Part shown: positions 7,300 through 13,723 of the stretch, piece by piece
How positions within the stretch are numbered: the stretch's first letter is position 1
Layout: the number at the start of each line of letters is the position of its first letter
NCBI GenBank assembly: GCA_013329565.1
Contig: DUJZ01000037.1
Location: 4,098-18,741 of the forward strand
Source: Methanomassiliicoccales archaeon
GTDB taxonomy: Archaea > Thermoplasmatota > Thermoplasmata > Methanomassiliicoccales > UBA472
Direction: 5' to 3'
Length of the DNA: 14,644 nt
The notes under the pieces: generated by a model
Told to the model about the DNA's origin: nothing
What the model saw: only the letters and a program-made list of their open reading frames with translations
The model's database searches: none
Program-made: the position numbers and the translations under genes

Positions 7300-7493
7300 A
7301 CCGGAGATTTATTGTCCAGAGAGTGGAAAAACAGGTTCCTGCGGGCCCCTCTTCGGCCCATCATTTTTCACCATCGCTAATGCGTCCGCATATGCCAGAC
7401 AGGTTCTGCAGACGTAGCGTACTGATGTGACGCGTTGTCTGACAGATGATGATGTCAGCTCCATAAAAAAAGGCTAGCTGGTCTCATAAGGAA
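7300..7493. other. Intergenic stretch with inverted repeats; no gene recognised
   Basis: With the smc leader and promoters this makes a 347-base gap between smc and the glycosyltransferases. No tRNA or convincing coding frame is visible. It holds: a short GC hairpin followed by T's (7343-7368); CAGAC at 7409-7413 pairing with GTCTG at 7437-7441, continued by GCGT at 7417-7420 pairing with ACGC at 7430-7433; and CTGACA at 7439-7444 pairing with TGTCAG at 7453-7458. The bases GTCTGACAG at 7437-7445 differ at one position from half of the palindrome at 7245-7262. Confidence 0.4.
7343..7368 (+). terminator. Possible hairpin-plus-T terminator in the smc/glycosyltransferase gap
   Basis: GGGCC at 7343-7347 pairs with GGCCC at 7355-7359 across a seven-base loop, and five T's follow at 7364-7368. 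No plus-strand gene precedes it in the window. It would make sense only if a short RNA starts from the AT-rich island near 7285-7297. Five pairs is a weak stem. Confidence 0.2.
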
Positions 7494-7502
7494 CTTTTAT
7501 AC
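7494..7502 (+). promoter_or_regulatory. TATA box of the glycosyltransferase pair (leaderless start likely)
   Basis: CTTTTATAC is centred near 7498, 27 bases before the ATG at 7525. That distance puts transcription start at or within a few bases of the ATG. The GGGAGG just before the ATG is too close to act as a normal ribosome site, which fits a leaderless message. Confidence 0.5.
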
Positions 7503-7524
7503 GTGCGACGCGGATAAAGGGAGG

Positions 7525-8319
7525 ATGCTAGTATCCATTGTCCTCAAGATCAGGAACGAGGAGGACAACATCTCCGACGCCTTGGACTCCCTGGTGGTGC
7601 AGGAGGGCCCCATCGAGATCGTCATCGTGGACGGGTACAGCACCGACCGCACCCAGGAGATCGTGAAGGAGTACGGTTCCAGGTATCCTTTCATACACCT
7701 TTACGTGGCAGGAGGGACCCGCGGGGACAGCCTCAACTACGGCCTGCAGCATGCCAAGGCGGACATAATCGCCCTAACGGACGGGGATTGCATCGCCAAC
7801 CCCAACTGGATCAAGGAGATACGCCGCTGCATCGTCGAACGCGGCGTGGACATGGTGGCCGGCAAGTCCATAAACATCGGTCTCAGCGCCTGGGAGAAGT
7901 TGGATCGCGTCGAGCTGTACAACAAGGGATTCGATTGCACCTGGCCCGGCTGCAATCTTGCCTTCCGCCGAGAGGTCTTCGAGACCGTGGGCGGGGTGGA
8001 CCCCTGGTTCGTCACCGCCGAGGACATCGATTTCAACCTAAGAGCAACGGACGCGGGGTTCAGCCTGGCCCACAATCCTAAAGCCATAATCTACAACCGC
8101 ACCCGCGGCACCTTCTACGGATTCTGCCACCAGGCCTTCTGGAACGGGGCGGGGAGGAAGCAGCTGACCATGAAGCACGGGGTGCTCTGGGAGCGCTACG
8201 ACCCGTTGAAGATGTTCCGCCAGAGGATGACCTTCTGGGCCATGGTGCGTCTGGGCTTCGCCTGGCTCGGTTATTTGGGATACAAGTTCTTCGGCAAGAA
8301 GCCTTCGGCCAAGACCTGA
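7525..8319 (+). CDS. Family 2 glycosyltransferase
   Basis: GT-A-fold transferase that moves a sugar from a nucleotide donor to an unknown acceptor. The 264 residues start with the N-terminal strand VSIVLKIRNEEDNISDAL at 3-20, where family members usually have VSIVIPTYNEE. IVIVDGYSTDRT at 32-43 corresponds to the nucleotide-binding segment. The DXD metal motif is TDGDC at 85-89, and the catalytic-base region is TAEDIDF at 164-170. The C-terminal 50 residues have a moderately hydrophobic stretch (WAMVRLGFAWLGYLGYKFF, about 238-256) between basic residues, probably a membrane-associating helix rather than a full transporter-like segment. The next gene lies 44 bases downstream and was probably cotranscribed. 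The context suggests glycan or lipid-linked sugar assembly; donor and acceptor are unknown. Confidence 0.9.
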   Translation: MLVSIVLKIRNEEDNISDALDSLVVQEGPIEIVIVDGYSTDRTQEIVKEYGSRYPFIHLYVAGGTRGDSLNYGLQHAKADIIALTDGDCIANPNWIKEIRRCIVERGVDMVAGKSINIGLSAWEKLDRVELYNKGFDCTWPGCNLAFRREVFETVGGVDPWFVTAEDIDFNLRATDAGFSLAHNPKAIIYNRTRGTFYGFCHQAFWNGAGRKQLTMKHGVLWERYDPLKMFRQRMTFWAMVRLGFAWLGYLGYKFFGKKPSAKT

Positions 8320-8351
8320 AACCATTATTAGCCATGCCGAGGTTATACCCC

Positions 8352-8356
8352 GGAGG
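8352..8356 (+). promoter_or_regulatory. Shine-Dalgarno site that selects a TTG start for the second glycosyltransferase
   Basis: GGAGG ends seven bases before the TTG at 8364-8366. The in-frame ATG 30 bases earlier (8334-8336) has no such site in front of it. Confidence 0.45.
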
Positions 8357-8363
8357 CGGGAAC

Positions 8364-9038
8364 TTGCAGCTTAGCGTCATCATCCCCACCATGAACGAGG
8401 AGGAGTCCATAGGTCAGGTCATCGACAGCGTGCACCAGGCCCTTCAAGGCTGGGACTTCGAGATACTGGTGGTGGACACCAGCTCCAGGGACCGGACGAG
8501 GGAGATAGCCGCTGAGAAAGGCGCAGTGGTCATCGACGAGCCCCGCCGCGGATACGGACGGGCTTACAAGACCGGTTTCGAGAGGTCCAAAGGTGACGTC
8601 ATCGCCACTCTGGACGCTGATTGCACATATCCGGCGGAGGAGATACCCGCGCTTTACAGGACGCTGATGGACCAGGACCTGGATTTCATCACCACGAACC
8701 GATTCGCCCAGCTTGAAGAAGGCGCCATGACCGCCAAGCACCGGCTCGGGAACTTCGCACTGACCTTCACCTCCAATCTGTTCTTCGGAGTGAAGATAAA
8801 GGATTCGCAGAGCGGGATGTGGGTGTTCCGCCGCGGCATCCTGGACCAACTCGTGCTAAGCGATGACGGCATGCCGATGTCCGAGGAGATCAAGATCGAG
8901 GCCTTCCGGAAGGTGAAGAGCCTTGAGGTTCCGATCACCTACCGGAGGAGGGTGGGCGAGGTCAAGTTGTCCAGCTGGAAGGACGGCTGGAAGAACATGA
9001 AGTTCCTTTTCAAGAAGCGCTTCCGCCGTCAGAGGTAG
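8364..9038 (+). CDS. Family 2 glycosyltransferase, polyprenyl-phosphate mannosyl/glucosyltransferase (DPM1)-like
   Basis: Likely transfers a hexose from an NDP-sugar to a polyprenyl (dolichyl) phosphate at the cytoplasmic membrane face. From the TTG start it has 224 residues: LSVIIPTMNEEESI at 3-16, ILVVDTSSRDRT at 34-45, the DXD motif LDADCTYP at 83-90, DSQSGMWVFRR at 147-157 and YRRRVGEVKLSSWKDG at 193-208. The last two match the acceptor-side signatures of DPM1-like enzymes (DxxSGxRxFRR and YxxRxGxSKL). It lacks the C-terminal membrane helices of the longer GtrB/DPMS types and ends in a basic tail (KKRFRRQR). An ATG at 8334 would add ten residues with no family counterpart. The TTG has a well-spaced GGAGG. 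Its end overlaps the convergent uracil-DNA glycosylase by ten bases. Confidence 0.88.
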   Translation: MQLSVIIPTMNEEESIGQVIDSVHQALQGWDFEILVVDTSSRDRTREIAAEKGAVVIDEPRRGYGRAYKTGFERSKGDVIATLDADCTYPAEEIPALYRTLMDQDLDFITTNRFAQLEEGAMTAKHRLGNFALTFTSNLFFGVKIKDSQSGMWVFRRGILDQLVLSDDGMPMSEEIKIEAFRKVKSLEVPITYRRRVGEVKLSSWKDGWKNMKFLFKKRFRRQR

Positions 9039-9556
9039 GACGCGGCTATCTTCAGAGCGTCCCTGAGCACTTCCTTGGCCGCCGGGCGGTAGATGCAGGC
9101 CGAGGGATGATAGGTCACCATTATCGTGATCTGGCCATCGCCCAGGTCCGCATTCACTGGCCGGTTGCAGACGTCCTTCATGACCATCTTCTTTCCCAGC
9201 AGGTCCTCGGCGGCGCTTAGTCCCAGTGCCAGAACGAGCTGCTTTCCTCGCAGCTCCTCCTGCAGGAACGGACGGCAGGCGGCCATCTCATCAGCTTTCG
9301 GGCGGCGGTTGCCGGGAGGCCGGCACTTCACGGTGTTGGTGATCGTCACCTTTTCCCGCTCCAGCCCGGCCTCGGCCATGAGCCCGTCAAGTATTTTGCC
9401 GGCCTTGCCCACGAAGGGTATGCCCCTGAGGTCCTCCTGGGCGCCAGGGGCCTCCCCCACCAGGGCCACCTTGGAACCTGGGTTCCCGCAGGGAAGGACG
9501 ATGTTCGTGCGTGCTTCACCCAAACGGCAACGACGGCAATCGGCCTCGGGCGGCAT
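9029..9556 (-). CDS. udg: Family 4 uracil-DNA glycosylase, iron-sulfur type
   Basis: Removes uracil from DNA arising from cytosine deamination or dUTP misincorporation, the first step of base-excision repair. The 175 residues carry the family 4 signature GEAPGAQEDLRGIPFVGKAG at 34-53, KCRPPGNRRP at 77-86 and the C-terminal motif TYHPSA at 148-153. Four cysteines at positions expected for the 4Fe-4S cluster are present: C7 and C10 (CRRC), C78 and C94. The ATG at 9554-9556 directly follows the pyrE stop with no gap (TGAATG), so translation is probably coupled. It is the last gene of the helicase-carS-pyrE-udg group, and its end overlaps the convergent glycosyltransferase gene by ten bases. Confidence 0.93.
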   Translation of the reverse strand: MPPEADCRRCRLGEARTNIVLPCGNPGSKVALVGEAPGAQEDLRGIPFVGKAGKILDGLMAEAGLEREKVTITNTVKCRPPGNRRPKADEMAACRPFLQEELRGKQLVLALGLSAAEDLLGKKMVMKDVCNRPVNADLGDGQITIMVTYHPSACIYRPAAKEVLRDALKIAASYL

Positions 9557-10081
9557 TCATTTCCCCAGTATCTTGCTGGCCGTGATCAGGGACCTCATCT
9601 CCACGTCCAGCTTACCCATGGCCTCCCGGCCGCCCTCCTCCCGGTCCACGACCGACAGGACGGTGCTGACGGACGCCCCCGCCTGCCGCAGCGTCTCCAC
9701 GGCGTAGACGGCCGAGCCGGCGGAGGTGATGACGTCCTCCACCACCAGCACCTTCTCTCCGGGGTTTAGCTGACCTTCGATGAGCCTCCCGGTGCCGTGG
9801 TCCTTCTTCTCCCTGCGGACCATGACGAACGGGATGCCAGTTCTGAGCGACAGCGCTACCGCCAACGGAACCGAGCCGAGCACGACCCCGGCGATGCGCT
9901 GAAACTCGTCCCCCTTGATCCGCTCGGCCATCTTATCCGCTATGAGACCGAGCACCCTGGGATCGGTGGTGGCGCGCTTGATGTCTATGTAATACTTGCT
10001 CCTCTTGCCCGAGGCCAGGGTGAAATCCCCGTACAGGATGGCGCCGCACCCCTCCAATGCCTTCTTCAGTTCGTCGCTCAT
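9557..10081 (-). CDS. pyrE: Orotate phosphoribosyltransferase
   Basis: Converts orotate and PRPP to OMP in de novo pyrimidine synthesis. The 174 residues show FTLASGKRSKYYIDIK at 20-35, the flexible catalytic loop KKDHGTGRLIEG at 92-103 and the PRPP-binding motif VLVVEDVITSAGSAV at 111-125. Length is typical for the short archaeal form without a fused OMP decarboxylase. The ATG at 10079-10081 lies four bases after the carS stop. GGTGAT at 10085-10090, overlapping that stop, is its ribosome site. The udg start follows its stop directly. The motif-rich sequence leaves little doubt, although unassigned PyrE-like phosphoribosyltransferases do exist in archaea. Confidence 0.93.
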   Translation of the reverse strand: MSDELKKALEGCGAILYGDFTLASGKRSKYYIDIKRATTDPRVLGLIADKMAERIKGDEFQRIAGVVLGSVPLAVALSLRTGIPFVMVRREKKDHGTGRLIEGQLNPGEKVLVVEDVITSAGSAVYAVETLRQAGASVSTVLSVVDREEGGREAMGKLDVEMRSLITASKILGK

Positions 10082-10085
10082 GTGA

Positions 10086-10649
10086 TCACCAGGGGACCTT
10101 CTTCAGCCCCATCTTGTACCCGATTATGTTCACCCCGCGGTGGATGATCGGGGTGATCATAATCACCGCCAGCAGGGACACCCATCCGTCCCCGTCCCAG
10201 AAGTTTCCGAAGAACCAGTCCGGGAAGAACACGATCGCCAGCAGGAACGATGTAAAAAGGAAGCCGTACTGGTCCATGACAGGGGCCTTCCCTCCCCGCC
10301 CGATATCCAGCCGGCGTTTTATGAAGGAGCCGATCATGTCGCCCAACAGCGAGCCGACGGCCAGCACCACGATCACGCCCAGGTTCTCCGGGAAGCCGCC
10401 GAAGCCGAAATAGTCCAGGCGGTCGAACGGGAAAGCGATGTAGAGCTGGATGATGCCCATCGATATGCCAGCGCTAATTCCTCCGACGAGCCCGCGCCAG
10501 GTCTTTCCGTCGCCCAGGATCCGCTTCTCTTTCCAGGAGCGCCCGAGATCCACCGGCGTCCCCCCGCCGAATATGGTGGCGGCCGAGTTGGGGATCATTG
10601 ACGGAAGCACTAGCCAGAATCCCACGAGGACCAGCAGGGGGATGTCCAT
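10086..10649 (-). CDS. carS: CDP-archaeol synthase (CDP-2,3-bis-O-geranylgeranyl-sn-glycerol synthase)
   Basis: Integral membrane enzyme that activates unsaturated archaetidic acid with CTP to give CDP-archaeol, the branch point for archaeal phospholipid head groups. The 187 residues have hydrophobic helices at about 4-20, 53-72, 88-110, 129-146 and 157-175. The conserved segments are PNSAATIFGGGTPVDLG at 20-36, KRILGDGKTWRG at 42-53, GSLLGDMIGSFIKRRL at 99-114 and GRGGKAPVMDQYGFL at 117-131, with HRGVNIIGYKMGLKKVPW at the end. These are the hallmarks of the CarS (formerly DUF46) family. GGAGG at 10661-10665 stands 11 bases before the ATG. It sits 34 bases after the helicase gene. pyrE, four bases downstream, belongs to the pathway that ultimately makes its CTP substrate. 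Confidence 0.95.
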   Translation of the reverse strand: MDIPLLVLVGFWLVLPSMIPNSAATIFGGGTPVDLGRSWKEKRILGDGKTWRGLVGGISAGISMGIIQLYIAFPFDRLDYFGFGGFPENLGVIVVLAVGSLLGDMIGSFIKRRLDIGRGGKAPVMDQYGFLFTSFLLAIVFFPDWFFGNFWDGDGWVSLLAVIMITPIIHRGVNIIGYKMGLKKVPW

Positions 10650-10683
10650 AGGCGCGAATCCCTCCGGTCGGTTATCAACCTTT

Positions 10684-12582
10684 CTACCTTCCTCGCTCCC
10701 GGAAGAAGGCCTGGATGTCCTGCAAGGGATGTTCGGTCGGCACCAGGTCCAACCGGTCGGCGAACTGGGTTATGCGCCTGTCTAGCACCAGAGCTGCGCC
10801 GACGTCCCTCTCCGTTCGGATGAGCCGGCCGATGGACTGCTGCATCTTCCGTATCGCCGGTCCCTTCACGGCGTAGTCCCAGCCCCTGCGGAACTTCAGT
10901 TCGTAATAGTGCATGAGGGCCCGCTGCTTGGCGGTCGGCCTGGGATATGGGATGCCGACGACTATCGCCAGCTCCAGCTCGTCCTCCGGGAAGTCTATCC
11001 CCTCGCTGATGCGGCCGCCCATGACCGCGAAGAGCACCTGGCCGTTCTCCTCCAGCTTCTTGAAACGGGTGACCACGTCCATCAGCTCCAGCTGGGGCAT
11101 GCCCCGCTCCTCGAGGTACACCTTGCGGGATATGCGGCGAGACACCCCGTCCTCCAGGAAGCGGTCCATGAGCGAGTACGACGGGAAGAACACCACGGTG
11201 TTCCGTTTGACGCCGTTGCACACCTGGACCACGTGGTCCTCCATGACCTCCACCATCTCCGGCGAGGACTGCATCTCCTCGTACTTGGTGGAGACGTCCT
11301 CCACGTAGAACACCCTCCGGTTCTCCTTGGGGAACGGAGATGGGAGGGTGATGGTGGCCGAATCGTATGGTAGGCCGATGGAATCGCGGTATTCGTTCAA
11401 AGGGGCCAGGGTGCCGGACATGTGCACGCTGCCGCCGCAGTTGAGCAGGGCGGAAGTGGTCACCACCGGATCTATGCAATAAGCCTTGAGACATGGGTTC
11501 TCTCCGCCTACGATCAGCTTGACGAAGCACTCCTCGTCCAGGGTGGACCAGTATGAAAGGAACGACCCCAGGGAGAAGGTGTAAGAACGGGGAAGTCGCC
11601 CCTGGGCGAAACGGGATTCCCTTATGATCTCCCCCTGCTCCATGATCAGCTTGGCCATGGCCTGCAGGGCGCGGGAGGTGCAGGTGAAGGCGGTCATCAG
11701 TCCCTCCTCGAGGAATGACGGCGGGATGAGCCCGTCCTCGTCGATCAGATAATCGCGCACGGCCTCCTCGAGAAGTTTGGAGCACTCCGTCCGCACATCG
11801 TTCAGGCTGACCCCCTTGCCTATTTCCGGATCGCCGTACTCCTCCACCTCCTTCAGCACCGCCTCCAGGACGTATCGGGAGAGCTGGAAGCTCTCTATCT
11901 CCCTGGTATAGTCTGGCAGGTTGTGCGCTTCGTCCACTATCAGCAGGACGTCCTCGATGGGGCAGTCCATCCAGTCCAGCAGCGAGTTGCGTATGAAGGG
12001 CACGAAGAAGTAGGCGTAAGGCGCCGCCACCACCCTGGCTTCGCGAGCAAGTTCCTTCATGACCTCGTGGGGGCAGATGTTCAACGAGTCACAGTGATCG
12101 ATGAGCTCCTCGGCCGTAGGGAGCGTTCGTTTGCAATGCTCGAGGAACTGCTCCATGTCCAGGTCCTGCAGCCCCTTGAAGAAGCGGCATCCCCCCGGCC
12201 GGTCCTCTAGCACCTTTCTTCGTTTGTCCCGGCATATCTTGGACAGCTCTTCGGGCGTCCCGGCGCTCAGCTCCTTGTCCCGTCGGACCAGGGGGCAGGT
12301 GCCCTGCCGGCCCTGCAAGGCCACGCCGAAAACAGGAGCCTTCTCGTTGATCCTTCTTAGCTCCAGGATCACCTGCTTCTCCTGGGAGTTGGTGCGAGTT
12401 AGATAAAGGACCTTCTTCCCGGTGGCCAGGGCGGTCTGCAATGCTCCGGACAGAGCGCAGACCGTCTTGCCGCTCCCGGTGCCGCTCTCCAGTACCAGGT
12501 GGCCTTTTTCACGCGTGGTCTTTTCGACGGAACGCACGAACTCGGCCTGATTGGGGCGGGGAGGATAAGGGAATAGCTCCAC
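10684..12582 (-). CDS. XPD/Rad3-family ATP-dependent DNA helicase with iron-sulfur domain
   Basis: Superfamily 2, 5'-3' DNA helicase of the XPD/DinG group, presumably acting in repair or replication-fork processing. The 632 residues have a Q-like motif PYPPRPNQAEFV at 5-16, Walker A SGTGSGKT at 33-40, and the DEAH box VDEAH at 216-220. Motif V lies near GGRISEGIDFPEDELE, and motif VI QSIGRLIRTERDVG at about 582-595. Between motifs I and II, cysteines at 96, 117, 132 and 170 are spaced as expected for the XPD 4Fe-4S cluster; C150 and C164 are extra. Length matches archaeal XPD. The start is a GTG at 12580-12582 with no ribosome site, 26 bases after a TATA box, so the message is probably leaderless. 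carS begins 34 bases downstream. Confidence 0.93.
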   Translation of the reverse strand: MELFPYPPRPNQAEFVRSVEKTTREKGHLVLESGTGSGKTVCALSGALQTALATGKKVLYLTRTNSQEKQVILELRRINEKAPVFGVALQGRQGTCPLVRRDKELSAGTPEELSKICRDKRRKVLEDRPGGCRFFKGLQDLDMEQFLEHCKRTLPTAEELIDHCDSLNICPHEVMKELAREARVVAAPYAYFFVPFIRNSLLDWMDCPIEDVLLIVDEAHNLPDYTREIESFQLSRYVLEAVLKEVEEYGDPEIGKGVSLNDVRTECSKLLEEAVRDYLIDEDGLIPPSFLEEGLMTAFTCTSRALQAMAKLIMEQGEIIRESRFAQGRLPRSYTFSLGSFLSYWSTLDEECFVKLIVGGENPCLKAYCIDPVVTTSALLNCGGSVHMSGTLAPLNEYRDSIGLPYDSATITLPSPFPKENRRVFYVEDVSTKYEEMQSSPEMVEVMEDHVVQVCNGVKRNTVVFFPSYSLMDRFLEDGVSRRISRKVYLEERGMPQLELMDVVTRFKKLEENGQVLFAVMGGRISEGIDFPEDELELAIVVGIPYPRPTAKQRALMHYYELKFRRGWDYAVKGPAIRKMQQSIGRLIRTERDVGAALVLDRRITQFADRLDLVPTEHPLQDIQAFFRERGR

Positions 12583-12603
12583 GCCGTGTCAGAACTGAGG
12601 GCC

Positions 12604-12612
12604 AATAAAAAT
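12604..12612 (-). promoter_or_regulatory. TATA box of the helicase-carS-pyrE-udg group
   Basis: The minus strand reads ATTTTTATT, centred near 12608 and exactly 26 bases before the helicase GTG. This spacing implies that transcription begins at the start codon. The T-run also lies 40 bases after the upstream gene's stop and might help terminate that transcript. Confidence 0.5.
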
Positions 12613-12652
12613 TGTTGCCCCGGCCCGTTGAAAGTGGACCATTTCCTTCGGC

Positions 12653-13201
12653 CTAGTTCGTCCTTTGCCAGGTCGAAGGATCAGCGTAGCAGTCGTAGTC
12701 ATTTGCCTCGCAGATGCCATCGCCTACGCCGGTGTTTATAAGCTGGAATATCCTCTCTTTGCGGAAGAGCCAGTAATGAATGCGCCATTCCCTGCCATCG
12801 TACAGGGTGGTCTCCTCCCGCTCGGTGGTCAGAATTCCGGTGTCCTCCAGCTGATAGAAGGCATCCCGGTCCTCGGGCTCCAGGATGTTGTCGATGATCC
12901 TCTCGCTGTAGCCGAAGAAGTTCAAGACATGCTGGGCCATTCTCCTGGCCTGCTCGTCAGGAAGGCCTTCCCGGTCAATGCCGTTCTTAATGGCCCGAGT
13001 GAGGTCATCCACGGTCAAGGTCGTGCATTTTCCATCGAAACAGATCTCAAAAGAAGCTTCCACACCCTTCGCCCCCTGGCCACCCAAACCGTCCAAACCG
13101 CTGGCGTTCACATCGTCCATGATGGCGTAGGGGACAGACTTTCTTGCCCCCTTGCCCTCCAACGGAAAAGAACGAGATTTTTCCTTGCTGACGCTTTTCA
13201 T
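12653..13201 (-). CDS. Uncharacterised archaeal protein, possibly DUF6015-like
   Basis: A 182-residue protein with no function I can name. Residues 1-50 are basic, then glycine-rich and probably disordered (SGLDGLGGQGAKG at 34-46). From about 52 a compact domain begins: FEICFDGKCTTLTVDDLTRAI (51-71), then GLPDEQARRMAQHVLNFFGY (79-98), LEPEDRDAFYQLEDTGILTTEREETTL (107-133), and WRIHYWLFRKERIFQL (139-154). The helix-turn-strand pattern followed by a short wing resembles a winged-helix fold. I associate this signature with a small family from Thermoplasmata and methanogens, possibly DUF6015; that label is from memory. The cysteine-containing tail (CEANDYDCY, 164-172) is likely variable. GAGGGAT precedes the ATG at 13199-13201. 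It is read towards the helicase gene, 70 bases away, which has its own promoter. Confidence 0.8.
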   Translation of the reverse strand: MKSVSKEKSRSFPLEGKGARKSVPYAIMDDVNASGLDGLGGQGAKGVEASFEICFDGKCTTLTVDDLTRAIKNGIDREGLPDEQARRMAQHVLNFFGYSERIIDNILEPEDRDAFYQLEDTGILTTEREETTLYDGREWRIHYWLFRKERIFQLINTGVGDGICEANDYDCYADPSTWQRTN

Positions 13202-13265
13202 TCAGAAATCCCTCAGTGCACATGCAAGACAGTATGCAATTAGGATTTTCTCACCCCTTATTAAC

Positions 13266-13274
13266 TATTTATAC
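13266..13274 (-). promoter_or_regulatory. TATA box of the uncharacterised gene
   Basis: The minus strand reads AAGTATAAATAG. A start about 26 bases downstream falls near 13245, giving a leader of about 44 bases that contains GGGGTGAG near its beginning and GAGGGAT just before the ATG. Confidence 0.5.
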
Positions 13275-13343
13275 TTTTTTACAAACCTCCAATCCCCAAG
13301 TTGTGCATGGAAGGTCCGTCGGAATTTAATAATTATTACATAA

Positions 13344-13350
13344 TATATAT
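13344..13350 (+). promoter_or_regulatory. TATA box of the MTH1187-family gene
   Basis: TATATAT lies within an AT-rich block (13322-13352) and predicts a start near 13373. A second candidate, GATAAAGTA at 13360-13368, would start near 13390. Either gives a short leader that includes AGGTGA at 13397-13402. The block separates two divergent genes and may hold control elements for both. Confidence 0.4.
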
Positions 13351-13396
13351 TTCATTGAGGATAAAGTACTTGACCCAGGAGAACAGAGTTGTTAAA

Positions 13397-13402
13397 AGGT
13401 GA
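13397..13402 (+). promoter_or_regulatory. Shine-Dalgarno site that favours the TTG start of the MTH1187-family gene
   Basis: AGGTGA ends five bases before the TTG at 13408-13410. The in-frame GTG at 13399 lies inside this site, so it is unlikely to be the true start. Confidence 0.45.
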
Positions 13403-13407
13403 GCAGT

Positions 13408-13704
13408 TTGATCGCCGAGTTCTCGATCATGCCGGTGGGGGCGGGCGTGAGCCTTAGCCCGTTCGTCGCGGAATGCCTGAGGATCGTCAGAGACAGCGGG
13501 CTCAAGCACCAATTGACGCCCATGGGGACCGTTCTAGAGGGGGATGGGGATAAGGTCGTGGCCACCATAATGGCCTGCCATTCCCAGGTCCTGCGGATGA
13601 GCGACAGGGTGGTCACGAGCATCAAGATAGACGACCGCAGGGACCGTCCGGCGGACATGGAGCGCAAGGTGCGCAGCGTTGAGGAAAAGTTGGGAAAGAA
13701 TTGA
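13408..13704 (+). CDS. MTH1187-family thiamine-binding protein
   Basis: Small ferredoxin-like-fold protein of the MTH1187/YkoF-related group (formerly DUF77), whose members bind thiamine or its pyrimidine precursor. From the TTG start it has 98 residues, beginning MIAEFSIMPVG, the usual family N-terminus. Conserved features follow: SLSPFVAECLRIVRDSGL, then the turn LTPMGTVLEGD and the helix-strand segment VVATIMACHSQVLRMSDRVVTSIKID. A GTG nine bases earlier would add three residues, but it overlaps the ribosome site. The ligand is unproven, and no thiamine transport or synthesis gene is adjacent. The ABC permease at the left edge is about 13 kb away in the window and is not evidently linked. 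The gene converges on serA with 19 bases between stop codons. Confidence 0.88.
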   Translation: MIAEFSIMPVGAGVSLSPFVAECLRIVRDSGLKHQLTPMGTVLEGDGDKVVATIMACHSQVLRMSDRVVTSIKIDDRRDRPADMERKVRSVEEKLGKN

Positions 13705-13723
13705 ATGAAGGCGTTTGCCGGGT

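Noticed and set aside
7421..7460. Possible C/D box guide RNA (ATGATGA and CTGA elements present)
   Set aside because: The elements are in the wrong order for a full C-D'-C'-D set on either strand and no terminal D box follows ATGATGA at a usable distance.
10610..11785. Long 391-codon open frame on the minus strand
   Set aside because: It runs inside the helicase and carS genes in another frame and is dominated by R, G, P, H and A, the usual product of reading a GC-rich gene out of frame. The helicase motifs are in the other frame.
12665..13243. 192-codon open frame on the plus strand, longer than the minus-strand gene it overlaps
   Set aside because: The minus-strand frame has a TATA box, a ribosome site and a domain-like patterned sequence; the plus-strand frame has no upstream signals and reads as an antisense shadow.
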